Source of the DNA: Caenorhabditis remanei
Taxonomy: Eukaryota > Nematoda > Chromadorea > Rhabditida > Rhabditidae
Length of the DNA stretch: 64,000 nt
Direction: 5' to 3'
Assembly: GCF_010183535.1 (NCBI RefSeq)
Contig: NC_071331.1
Coordinates: 22,816,001-22,880,000, forward strand
A program made the position numbers and the translations under genes. The notes beneath the pieces are model-generated. The model worked only from the letters and a program-made list of their open reading frames with translations, did no database searches and was not told the origin of the DNA. Numbering within the stretch: position 1 is the stretch's first letter; each line of letters begins with the position of its first letter. Shown piece by piece: positions 54,501 through 64,000 of the stretch.

Positions 54501-55362
54501 TTGTAGTTTGTAGCCTCACAGAGCCCAGAGATACGGTAGGTCGAACTTGAGGAGAGATGCAGACAACGAGACTCTCTAGCTTGTCTGCGTCTCACTTCAA
54601 ACCGTTGTATCTCAAAAAGGGGCGGAGCTATCAGAAAGTTGTCAAGTACAAAAATATAGGAAATTCCAAGAAAATTATTTTTGTAGTTTGTAGTTTTTTG
54701 ATAATTGTGGTAGTTTTTGAGATATGTGCGGTTTTCTGAGAAAACCAATTTTTGGTGATTTTGAGCAAAATTTTCAAATTTTTACATTATTTTAGCTCAA
54801 AAACGCATTAAAATCTATTTGTCATTAAAATATCACAAAAATGGTCACAAAAATGTCGACAATTCGTTTTTCCCAGATTCTTGAGGTGAGACGCAGAGAA
54901 ACGAGAGTGCTCTCCTTTCTCTGCGACTCTCGCTATCAGTTGCTTGACTTTGACGGCTCATATCTCAAAAAGGGGCGGAGCAATCAAAAAAGTGTCAACT
55001 ACAAAAATGTAGGAAATTTTAAGTAGATAATTTTTGTAGTTTGTAGTTTCTAACTAGCTACGATAGTTTTGAAGATATAAGAGTTTTAAAAATCTTACCT
55101 TTGCAACGGCCGTCTCGACATTGCAGAAATCGATGTATTAGGAGGGATACCCGATGGGTATCCCATCGTATTCCTTCCCGTCGAATTCATCACTGACGTC
55201 GTGCGACCATAGGGGGCGGGGCCTGGCGCCATAGAATGTTCTGGATAATTCGACGGTCCGGGCACCTGATGATGATCGTTGTACGAAGACGATGGCCACT
55301 CGTCGGCCAAGCCGTTACCGTACCACCCGCCGACGCCTCCGCCGCCTCGATCCAGCTTTTGT
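48544..55362 (-). CDS. elks-1: ELKS/CAST/Bruchpilot active-zone scaffold ELKS-1 (5' end not found)
   Basis: On the minus strand the exons are 55362-55099, 54090-53845, 52802-52607, 52552-52444, 51168-49760, 49326-49211, 49152-49009 and 48715-48544. All joins keep frame, for about 885 codons. The N-terminal part is low in complexity (Gly, Ser, His, Pro). The block SIKTFWSPELKRERQMRRDE is typical of ELKS proteins. Exon 51168-49760 encodes about 470 residues of coiled coil. The C-terminus ends in DDDADGIWA, the conserved IWA motif that binds the PDZ domain of RIM (UNC-10). The protein helps organise presynaptic release sites. The first exon here starts with one base that completes a codon, so at least one upstream coding exon is missing from my model. 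Confidence 0.94.
48716..49760. repeat. elks-1 introns with family A repeats
   Basis: Family A copies are at about 48780-48960 and 49430-49600, with a partial copy at 49660-49745. All use the GAGACGGTTCAGAAAAG outer arm, unlike most copies in the left third of the window. Confidence 0.85.
51169..52443. repeat. elks-1 intron with family B repeat and tRNA-Ala unit
   Basis: A family B palindrome spans about 51240-51500. The tRNA-Ala duplication unit runs from about 51895 to 52415. The stretch between them is AT-rich. Confidence 0.8.
52166..52237 (+). tRNA. tRNA-Ala (TGC), copy 2
   Basis: The sequence is identical over all 72 bases to the gene at 41464-41535. The duplicated flanks include CTCCTTATAACCGCCCTCTC upstream and a T run downstream. 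The gene sits in an intron of elks-1, antisense to the host. Confidence 0.96.
52803..53844. repeat. elks-1 intron with family B repeats
   Basis: Family B palindromes lie at about 53040-53170, 53220-53380 and 53400-53575, each bounded by CTCTGCGTCTC or its complement. No gene other than the host is seen. Confidence 0.8.
54091..55098. repeat. elks-1 intron with four family B repeats
   Basis: The copies are at about 54130-54210 (half), 54395-54560, 54570-54725 and 54890-55085. They are spaced by short AT-rich linkers. Confidence 0.8.
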
Positions 55363-55619
55363 CTGGAAAAAATTGATAAAGAGTGCAAAAAATAACACAA
55401 AAATAACAAAAAAAAAGGTAAAAAATTACAGAAAAATTGATGTGGGAAGCTTAAAATGGCCAAAAATTTGAAAATTTATGAAAAAAGGATTAAAATTGAT
55501 TTGAGCAGGTCAAAATGGTAAAAAATTGTTCACAATCTTGAAATTTTACTCCGAATCTGGTTAAAAACTGTCAAAACTAAAAAAAATCGACTAAAAACCA
55601 AAAAAATAGTCCAAAACTC

Positions 55620-56045
55620 ATTTGTCTGGCGTGCCTTTGACGCGTTTGAAGAGACCACTCAAAACGCGTTAAAGACGCGCCAGACAAATGAGATTTGGCT
55701 GATTTTTCGAGCGTCCGGGGTGTTTTGACGCAAAATTTATTTTTAAATAATTTTCAATTTGAAAAACGCGTCAAAACCACCCCAGACAGTCAAAAAACCA
55801 ATAAAATCGGCTTATCAAGCGCGCATTTGACGCGTTTTTGAGTGAAATCTGAAAACGCGTCAAAGGTGCGCCAGACAAATAAGATTTGGCTTGTTTTTAC
55901 GGTTTTTGGCCGATTTTTCTGGTTTTTTGAGTGTAAAAACCACCCCAGACAGTCAGAAAACCACAAAAACCAGCTTTTGCTGGGTGCCTTTGAGGCGTTT
56001 TAAGAAAACTCTAAAAACGCGTCAAAGGCACGCCAGACAAATGAG
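55620..56045. repeat. Family C hairpins (CTGGCG..CTTTGACGCG)
   Basis: Three units pair GGCGTGCCTTTGACGCGTTT-type arms with AAACGCGTCAAAGGCACGCC. Between units stands CCACCCCAGACAGTCA. They are looser relatives of the array at 21605-22320. Confidence 0.75.
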
Positions 56046-56393
56046 ATTTGGCTGATTTTTATGGTTTTTACGCCGATTTTTTTAGTTTTTCGAGTGGCCG
56101 GAGTGTGTTTGACACGATTTTTTGCAAAAATTCAATTAAAAACGTTAAAAATTTTAGAATCTTATACCTAAAACACCTAGTGACAAGATCCTCAAAAAAC
56201 AGTATACTGTTTCGAAATCATTCCGAAAGAAAATGAGAAAAAAATCGAAGAAAGAAGCAAAAAGCCTTCTTCTTCTCGTCTAGCCGGAAACACCAAATGT
56301 TCTCTCTCAGTGCCCCCCCCGCGCAGGCACAAAGAGCCCCCCTTAAGCGATGGAGAAGTAGAGAGTGTGCGGACTGGAGAGACGCAGATGGTC

Positions 56394-56424
<31 letters not shown>

Positions 56425-56819
56425 GATGGAGATAGATGGAGAGAAAGACACAAATGGCACAAAGAATTGGATGGGAGGGGATGGCGGAGAGGGGAGATAA
56501 ATATCGCGGAAGGGGGGAAGACTGTATGCATGCTAACGGAGAGGGGGGGGGGGAGGTCAATTGGGTGTCCCCCCCCCCCCTAATAACAGATATGCAGGTA
56601 TACGTATAATCATCAGAAAAGTTACCCTGACTTTCAAAGCGTGAATCTCAAAAATCGTCAATCTCAGAAAACCGGACATATCTCAGAAACTATCGCAGCT
56701 ATTAAAAAACTACAAACTACAAAAATAATCTATATAAAATTTCCTACATTTTGTTAGTTTACAACTTTTTGATAGCTCCGCCCCTTTTTGAGGTACAGGA
56801 CTAACAAGATGAGAGAGTG

Positions 56820-57480
56820 AAAGAGAGACGCAGACAACGAGGCGCATCATTAACTTCTCTGCGTCTCTTCAATCAGCTATATCTCAAAAAGGGGCGGTGT
56901 TATTAAAAAACTACAAACTACAAAAATAATCTATATAAAATTTCCTACATTTTTGTAGTTGACAACTTTTATCTAGCTCCACCCCTTTTTGAGATACAGG
57001 AATAACAAGCTGAGAGAGGGAAAGAGAGCCGCAGACCACAAGGCGCATCATTAACTTCTCTGCGTCTTTTCAATCAGCTATATCTCAAAAAGGGGCGGTG
57101 TTATTAAAAAACTACAAACTACAAAAATAATCTATATAAAATTTCCTACATTTTTGTAGTTGACAACTTTTATCTAGCTCCACCCCTTTTTGAGATACAG
57201 GAATAACAAGCTGAGAGAGGGAAAGAGAGCCGCAGACAACGAGGCGCATCATTAACTTCTCTGCGTCTCTTCAATCAGCTATATCTCAAAAAGGGGCGGT
57301 GTTATTAAAAAACTACAAACTACAAAAATAATCTATATAAAATTTCCTACATTTTTGTAGTTGACAACTTTCATCTAGCTCCGCCCCTTTTTGAGATACA
57401 GGACTAACAAGATGAGAGAGGGAAAGAGAGACGCAGACAACGAGACGCTCTAACTTCTCTCCGTCTCTCTCTCTGTTTTT
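56820..57480. repeat. About 200-bp tandem amplification of family B
   Basis: A unit with CTGCGTCTCTTCAATCAGCT, GGGGCGGTGTTATTAAAAAA, TACATTTTTGTAGTTGACAA and GAGATACAGGAATAACAAG repeats at about 200-201 bp spacing (56861, 57060 and 57261). The units are nearly identical, so the amplification is recent. Confidence 0.85.
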
Positions 57481-58219
57481 TTTTTGAATTTCGTATTGAA
57501 AATTAGCGCAAAACAGGTCAAAAGTGTGTGTCCATCAAACAAGTTCAAATTTTTGATGGAAATCAAAATAAAAAATTTTGAAAAAAAAAACTCTGATTTT
57601 TTTCTCAATTTGAGAATAGATGCTAGATTACTAGATGACCTGGAATCCCCCGAAAAATTTGTTCCCTTGCTTCCTGTTTTTCATCCCCACACCACACACA
57701 CACACACACCTCCAATGATTTATTCATTTGAATTCATTCCACAACACCAAAACCAAAAATTCGAATGGCGTCTTCTCGTCGAAAAACAAAAATACAAATA
57801 GTGTGTCAAATTGAGAGGGTGCAGACAAACACCCAATATTTACACACCCTAGTGTAGTGGAGAGGAGGTTTTATGGGGGGTGTTCTACGAGGAGAAAATG
57901 AGGTTTTTCTTAGGAAAATCGGAAGAGAATGTTAGTTTTACTATACTTATGGACTAAAATGTGTTTTTTTTGGAAAAAAAGTTAAAATCCTATGAATTTG
58001 GACTCCTTCAGCCTTTAAATAGACAAAAAAGTGGCTGAAATCGCTTAAAAACCTCAAAAATTGCTTCTCTACCAATTGACGGTAATGTCCTCGATCAAAA
58101 GGAGGGAAAAGACTAACAGAAAGCACTAAACGTTTTGAAAATTCTGGAAATACCATATCTCAGGCTGAAAATGTGATAGGAACTTGGTTATAGGGTTCAA
58201 ATCTACTTAAATAGACGTA

Positions 58220-58659
58220 CAGTACCGCTCAAAAGTATTATATATTAAGTTTGCTTTTTTTAGTTGAAAATCACCAACTTTGAGAGTGTGTCATAGCGAA
58301 ACTATCTGTCCCACAAAATAACTTTTTATGGGATCGAACAGACCAAAAATAGAACTCCATTTTTGTAGTTGACAACTTTTTTGTACGGACACTCCCTAGA
58401 GAGTTACATATCATCAAAGTAATTTCTCCATCAAATCGACCAGTGCGATTTTTGAGCTGTCGTCTTAAAATGACTATAACTCTCTAGGGAGTGTCCGTAC
58501 AAAAAAGTTGTCAACTACAAAAATAGAGCTCTACCTTTGATTTGTATGATCCATTAAAAATCTATTTGATGGGACAATAAATATAACCATGACACAATCT
58601 CAAAGTTGATAATTTTCAACTGAAAAAACCAAAACTTTAGATACTTTTGAGCGGTACTG
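58220..58659. mobile_element. Tc1/mariner-type foldback MITE, 440 bp
   Basis: The ends CAGTACCGCTCAAAAGTAT and its exact complement are flanked by TA on both sides (58218-58219 and 58660-58661), the target preference of Tc1/mariner elements. The arms pair over most of the length (coordinate sum 116879), with a centre of two copies of CTCTCTAGGGAGTGTCCGTAC in inverted order. No transposase is encoded. Confidence 0.88.
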
Positions 58660-60299
58660 TAGATCCTTATGAAATCTACATTTTGGTATAATTTTTAGCT
58701 TATAGAACTCAATTTGAATTGAGTCGCGAGTTTTAGTAAGAAAACCTTTAAAATGGCAGATTCTGTCTTTTCAGACTGTTCACCATAATTTTTTAAACAA
58801 AAAACTTTTTTTTTTTAAAGATTAAAATAGAACGCCTAACCAAAAATCAAGGACATCCCCCGCCGCCTAGGCCTAGTAGCAAAACAAGGAAAAAACGATT
58901 TGAGTGAAAAATAGAAAAATAGAAAAAGAGAGATAGAACTGTATAGTGATGGATGACAAAGAGAAAGAAAAAGTGATTTTTCTTGGCGCCGGCACTGTTT
59001 TTTTGTGTGAGGAGAGAAGACACAGACAGAGGGTGAGAGTCAAGACAAAGAACACACACTTTTGACTTGTTTCGCGCTAATTTTCAATACGAAATTCAAA
59101 AAAAAAACAGAGCGTCTCGTTGTCTGCGGCTCTCTTTCCCTCTCTCATCTTGTTAGTCCTGTATCTCAAAAAGGGGCGGAGCTAGAAAAAAATTGTCAAC
59201 TACAAAAATGTAGGAAATTTTATGTAGATTATTTTCGTAGTTTGTAGTTTTTCAATAACACCGCCCCTTTTTGAGATATAGCTGTTTGAAGAGACGCAGA
59301 GAAGTTAATTCGTCTTGTTGTCTGCGGCTCTCTCGACTTTAAAGCGTTATATCTAAAAAAAGGGGCAGAGCTATCAAAAAGGTCTAAACCACAAAAATGT
59401 AGGAAAAGTTATGTAAATTATTTTTGTAGTTTGTAGTTTTCTTATAGCTGCAATAGTTTCTGAGATATGTGCGGTTTTTTGAGATTGACGATTTTTGTTC
59501 AGTATTCGGTATTTTTGAGCAAGATTTTTGATATTTTACACAATTTTAGCTAAAAAAAAACGTTTGAAAATCTATTTTGTCATAAAAACGTTTTTGAACT
59601 ATTTTTCACTATTTTTCAACAAAAATTGGGGTTTTTTGACATATCAAAAGCTCAAAACGTATGTAGGCACTAGGAAGAAAACATTTTCTAAAATTTCTAA
59701 TTTTTTAACCTATTTATCTCAATCTAAAAACCCCCAAAAAGCCTCAATTTTTCTACTTTTTTTCTACTTTTTTCCTACTTTTCCCGCCAAAATGACCTAG
59801 ACAAAAACGCAATAAAAGTAGAGTAGTCCTCTCCCGATTTGGTGGTGAAGCCAAGAAGAGAGGGTCCGAAAAGCGTAGTACTACTACATATACACAAGAG
59901 AAGAAAAAAGGAGAAAATAAAAGAGAGAGAGAAAGCAACTCCCTCCGAAAAGAGCTTTTGCTCTCTTCTTCTTTCTCAGGGTGCGCGAGGAAAGGGGTTT
60001 GGCATGGTGCCAAGAGATGGAGAGAGACGCAGAGTCTCTCATTTATCATGGAGTGAGGAACGGAGGTTTAGGAAGAACAACGTAGAAAGTATGTACTATA
60101 AAAAGATAGCCCTTGAAATTTTATACATTTTTGTAGTTGAAAATTTTTTGCTATGTCGATTGGGGGCCGAGATACAAGCCTTTGAAGTTGAAGGTTAGAG
60201 AGTTAGAGAAACGAGACACGCTGACTTCTCTGCGTCTCTCTCTCTCCTCCCTCTTCACTATCGAAATAATGAATACAAAAAAAGAAAAAAAATTGAATC

Positions 60300-60371
60300 T
60301 GGAGGTATGGGGAATCGAACCCCAGACTTCTCGCATGCAAAGCGAGCGCTCTACCCCTGAGCTATACCCCC
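60300..60371 (-). tRNA. tRNA-Ala (TGC), copy 3
   Basis: This is the reverse complement of the genes at 41464 and 52166, with all four arms and anticodon TGC intact. Its flanks (about 60115-60560) are the inverted copy of the flanks of the other two. Confidence 0.96.
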
Positions 60372-62559
60372 ACGTAGGGAATGAGGGAAGAGAGGGCGGT
60401 TATAAGGATGGAGTAGTTGGGGACTGGAAATGAGAGAGTGTAACTTGAGATAGGGAGGAGATAGAGGAAAATTTTTAATTAGAGAATTGTAGAGAATTTT
60501 ATGATCTACATTTTTGTAGTTGACAGTTTTGAGATTGGAGAAGAGGGGAGAGAGTTATGGGGTATCAAAGAAATAATAAGGCATGGGGTGGGCGGAGTGC
60601 AGAGAAGGAGAGAGGAGACGCAGAGAGGCAAGGATTTTGGGTTGAAATTAATATTTATAAGTTCTAAACAGTGAAAAAACTAAATTTTCAACTTAAATGA
60701 TGTGAAATTGTCCAAAAAGTGTCTAAAATGGTGGCTGGCGCGCCTTCGACGCGTTTTCCGGTATTTTCAATGTTCTCTTGGTAATTTTAGCTAATTTTAG
60801 CTAATTTTAATTATTGTTTGACAAATTTTGGTTGAAAAAGCCTAACTTTTTAAATGTCCGTCAAAAAAAAACCAGATTTAAACAGAAAACAGAGGTTTTA
60901 AAAAAAAAGATAAAAATCTGAGTTCTGAAGTCAAAGTAAAAAATTGGTTTTTAAGCAAGAAGGGGGCGGAGCTAGCATAAAGTGGTCAACTACAAAAATA
61001 ATCTACATGAAATTCTGCACATTTTTGTAGTTGACAACTTTTTTCTAGCTCCGCCCCTTTTTGAGATATAACGCTTCAAAGTGGAGAGAGACGCAGAGAA
61101 GCTAGACACTCTAGCTTCTCTGCGCCCTCTCTCAATCTCTTGGATCAATTTTCGAGTTCTATGAGGAAAATGTGAGGCGTCTTTAGTCTTCAGAAGACGT
61201 TGTTGAGCCCATCCATCCACATTAATTAACCCGCCCTTAGGCTCCGCCCCTTTCCCCTCTGCTCATCCGACCTAAAATTAGTACTAAAGGATGTGAGAGA
61301 AAAGGGGAAATGAAGACGTCAACGTCTTCTGAAGAAGACTTCTGAAGAATGCAGAAAATTGGAGAAGGGATGGGTGTGGCAGATGATGTACGAAAGAAGA
61401 ATAGTGAAAACGATACATGATACCAACGGGAAAAAAATTGGATAGGAAAATAGAGACGCAGAGAGACAAGAGAATGTTGCATAGAAAAAGGAGTGTCAAG
61501 ACCAATTTGAATACTAATTTAGTGTCCTTTTAGGGATTCAGGAGATGCAAGAATATAGAAAGAAAGTGTTGAGGAAAATTGTGCTGGGGGAGACGCAGAC
61601 AGCGAGACGCTATAACTGTCTGCGTCTCTCTCCCTCACTCGCACTACTTATAGCTGTCTTATCTCAAGAAGAGGGGATGCTATCAAAAAGTTGTAAATTA
61701 CTAAAATGTAGAGCTTGAAATTTTGAACATTTTATTAGTTGACCTATTTTTTCTAGCTCCGCCCATTTTTGAGATATAGCCGCTAGAAGTTAAAGAAAGA
61801 AACTCATGGTGTCTGGCTGTCTGCCCTCTAACGCTTTTATCTTAAAAACGGGCGGATCTAGAAAAAAGGTGTCAACTAGAAAAATGTAAGAAATTTTATG
61901 TAGATTATTTTTGTAGTTGACAACTTTTTTCTAGCTCCGCCCTCTTTTTGCTTAAAAACCAATTTTTGAGTTTGTAGTTTTCTTATAGCTGTGATAGTTT
62001 CTGAGATATGTGAGGTTTTTTTTAAATCGAAGTGATTTAAGCAAGATTTTCAAATTTGTATTTTTATTTTAGATTAAAAAAGTATTAGAAATCTAATTTT
62101 TCATAAAAATATCACAAAAACTGCTCACAAAAATGTCGAAAACAGAGTTTATTTAATTCACAATAGGAAATTCAGACTTTTTAGACTGATCAATTCCAGA
62201 ATCCCGCCAAAAAGCTTGGAAAAATTCTGAAAATACGTTTTTTTGAACAATATTTCATACCACAAAAAACCACAAAAAACCATCAAAATCGGTTCGAAGA
62301 GACGTAGAGAAGCTAGAGCGTCTTGTTGTCTGCGTCTCTCCAAAATTTCAAGCGGCGATATCTCAAAAAGGGGCGGAGTTATCGAAAATGTGTCAACTAA
62401 AAAAATGTTTGGAATTTAATGATGAATATTTTTGTAGTTGACAACTTTTTGATAACTCCACCCCTTTTTGAGATAGAGCGATTTGAAGCGGAGAAGAGAC
62501 GCAGACAGCCAGGCACTCTCTCTTCTCTGCGTCTCTTCTTAACTTCAGTTCGCTTTATC

Positions 62560-63744
62560 TCAGAAAATAAAGGAGTATTTGAGGTTTAGTAAACGGGTGG
62601 AATCAAGGGAAGCGATTTTTGATAGGGTTTCAGAAATTTCAGAGGGCTGATGGGTGTCTTCTGATTCTTTTTCCGAAAATTCCGGATCCTTTTGGGTCTC
62701 CAAGATATCCGACCATGACTGGGTGTCTTCTGAATCCGTTTCTTCCAAAATCTCCAGATTTTCCAGCTCGTGATCCTTAGACGCCTTCTCCAGGGCTTCT
62801 GCCTCCTCTAGCGCCTTCAAAACCAATGCACTCGATTGTCGAGGCAAAACTTTGTTGGGTACCATATTCACCATTTGTGGTCGAAGGCCTAAAAATGTGA
62901 AAAATTACAAATGAAAGGGGGGGTTTAAGTGCCATAACATGGAAAGGAGCGGAGCTATCAAAAAGTTGTCAACTACAAAAATAATCATCATTAAATTTGG
63001 CATATTTTATTAGTTGACCACTTTTCGATAGCTCCGCCCCTTTTTGAGATAGAGCGAACTGAAGTTGAGAAGAGACGCAGAGAAGAGAGAGTGTCTGGCT
63101 GTCTGCGTTTCTTCAAGCAGCTGTATCTCAAAAAGGGGCGGAGCTATCAAAAAGTTGTCAACTACAAAAATAATCAGCATTAAATTCGAAACATTTTGTT
63201 AGTTAACAACTTTTTGATGGCTCCGCCCCTTTTTGAGATAAAGCGATTTGAAGCGCAGAAGAGACGCAGACAAGAAGACGCTCTAGCTTCTCTACGTCTC
63301 TTCGAATCGATATATTTCAAAATGAGACCAATTTTTATGGTTTTTCGTGGTTTTTGAATAAAATCTTGATCGAAAAACGTTTTTTTTTCAGAATTTGTCC
63401 AAGTTTTTGGCGGGATTCTGGAGCGCTTCTGTCTAAAAATAAAACATTTCTATTGCGAATTGAAACTTATACCAAATTTCACTGTTTTTGACATTTTTGT
63501 GACCAGTTTTAGTGATATTTTCATGAAAATAGATTTTTTATACGTTTTCAAGCTAAAACAATGTAAAAATTTCAAAAATTTTGCTTAAAATCACCCAAAA
63601 ATTGACCAAAAGTTACTAACCTAAGGTTTGGTAGAGTCCATTCATCGTGATGGGAGCCAGATACATCATTTGGGCCTCTGACGTCTTCTGGGTGTCTTCT
63701 GAATCCTCTTGAGGCGTCAAATTTATTGGAGTCGCTTCAGGAAT
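62560..63744 (-). CDS. 3' end of an unrecognised acidic protein with SEDTQ motifs
   Basis: The minus-strand exons are 63744-63621 and 62888-62560, joining in phase (TLG-LRPQ) and ending in TGA at 62560-62562. About 150 residues are visible. The sequence is acidic with Glu/Ser/Thr-rich repeats of a SEDTQ or SEDTH word (QEDSEDTQKTSE, ETDSEDTQSWSD, KESEDTHQPSE) and an ALEEAEALEKASKD helix. The frame is open at the start of exon 63744, which begins in phase 0 after an acceptor, so the gene continues to the right of the window. I do not recognise the family; disordered regulatory or cytoskeletal proteins often look like this. Confidence 0.65.
62889..63620. repeat. Intron with two family B repeats
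   Basis: The copies are at about 62930-63080 and 63100-63310. The remaining part up to 63620 is AT-rich and shows nothing further. Confidence 0.8.
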
Positions 63745-64000
63745 CTGAAAAATACATAATTTTTTTTCGTTTTTGACCAGTAAAACCCGTTCAAAACCAA
63801 AAAAATCAGTTTAAACTGTTTAGACCGTTCAAAAACCGTTTAAACCGGTTGAAACTGCTGAAAACCGTTTTAAAACCGTTCTTAATACAGTAATGATTTC
63901 AAAACGCGTCAAAGGCACGCCAGACAAATTGAACAACCCCTTGAAATAGGTCTGTCCGTTTATCTATATGTCTGTATGTCCGGATGTCTCAAAACAAAAA
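63745..64000. other. Right edge: simple repeats and a family C half
   Basis: A loose AAAACCGTTTAAACC repeat (63780-63890) is followed by AAAACGCGTCAAAGGCACGCCAGA-type sequence (about 63900-63923) and a TCTGTCCG/TGTCCGGATGTC end. No gene is visible. Confidence 0.6.

Larger units (their letters stand above)
55363..62559. other. Repeat-filled region upstream of elks-1 exons
   Basis: Besides the blocks listed separately, family B copies lie at about 59100-59300, 59320-59480, 60955-61115, 61570-61775, 61795-61960 and 62290-62490. Family C hairpins are at 55620-56045. A GA dinucleotide run is at 56396-56425, a G run at about 56545-56556 and a C run at about 56569-56581. CA repeats are at about 57692-57710. 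The missing first exon(s) of elks-1 may lie here; I could not pick one. Confidence 0.6.

Noticed and set aside
56192..56560. Minus-strand frame as first exon of elks-1
   Set aside because: It is low-complexity (CTCTCT runs) and no donor in the required phase could be justified.
57763..57855. Short plus-strand frame starting MASSRRK
   Set aside because: Only 30 codons, no splice partner or homologue recognised, next to CA repeats.

Overview
The window is nuclear DNA of a Caenorhabditis-type nematode. The coding exons are short, with GT-AG introns and T-rich TTTCAG-like acceptors. The gene families are typical of these worms: F-box/FBA_2 proteins, cuticle collagens, a transthyretin-like secreted protein, an hnRNP A1 protein and ELKS/CAST. 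Most of the non-coding DNA is palindromic, MITE-like repeats. Nothing is prokaryotic and there is no CRISPR array. From memory, hrpa-1 and elks-1 are close neighbours in C. elegans (F42A6 clone, chromosome IV), so part of the window is probably syntenic. The amount of repeat DNA suggests a species other than C. elegans.

Layout. 1-5206 is a tandem cluster of FBA_2 F-box genes: the tail of one gene, a broken copy split by a 1202-bp foldback element, and an intact 332-aa copy. 5969-7098 is a transthyretin-like secreted protein. 8991-11478 and 13562-15668 are two tandem cuticle collagens, with an intron-containing tRNA-Tyr gene (12509-12592) between them. 17897-19057 is hrpa-1, followed closely by a Hikeshi-like nuclear import factor (19468-23543), probably in the same operon. 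About 7.8 kb of repeats follows, then an OSGIN-like flavin-dependent oxidoreductase relative (31353-38501).

39717-44016 (minus) is a ZIP zinc transporter with a polyhistidine tail. 47668-48229 is a small secreted protein of unknown function. 48544-55362 (minus) is the synaptic active-zone scaffold gene elks-1, lacking only its first exon(s). 62560-63744 (minus) is the 3' end of an unrecognised acidic protein. Three tRNA-Ala(TGC) genes (41464, 52166 and 60300) lie inside copies of one segmental duplication, the last inverted.

Repeats. Family A is a palindrome of about 170 bp whose arms and centres are combined in many ways. I find about 30 copies, mostly in introns, between 3.6 and 49.7 kb. 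Family B is a palindrome built on an inverted GGGGCGGAGCTA / TAGCTCCGCCCC pair flanked by GAGACGCAGA; it fills 39-63 kb. Tandem arrays of about 45 bp with a GGTTACTGTAG core occupy the OSGIN introns. Other families carry GCGCC-type palindromes, GCGCTCTACCGAAC motifs and CGCGACGCGACCGCG cores. Exon coordinates are my own splice models; reading frames were checked at every join, but no transcript evidence was available.
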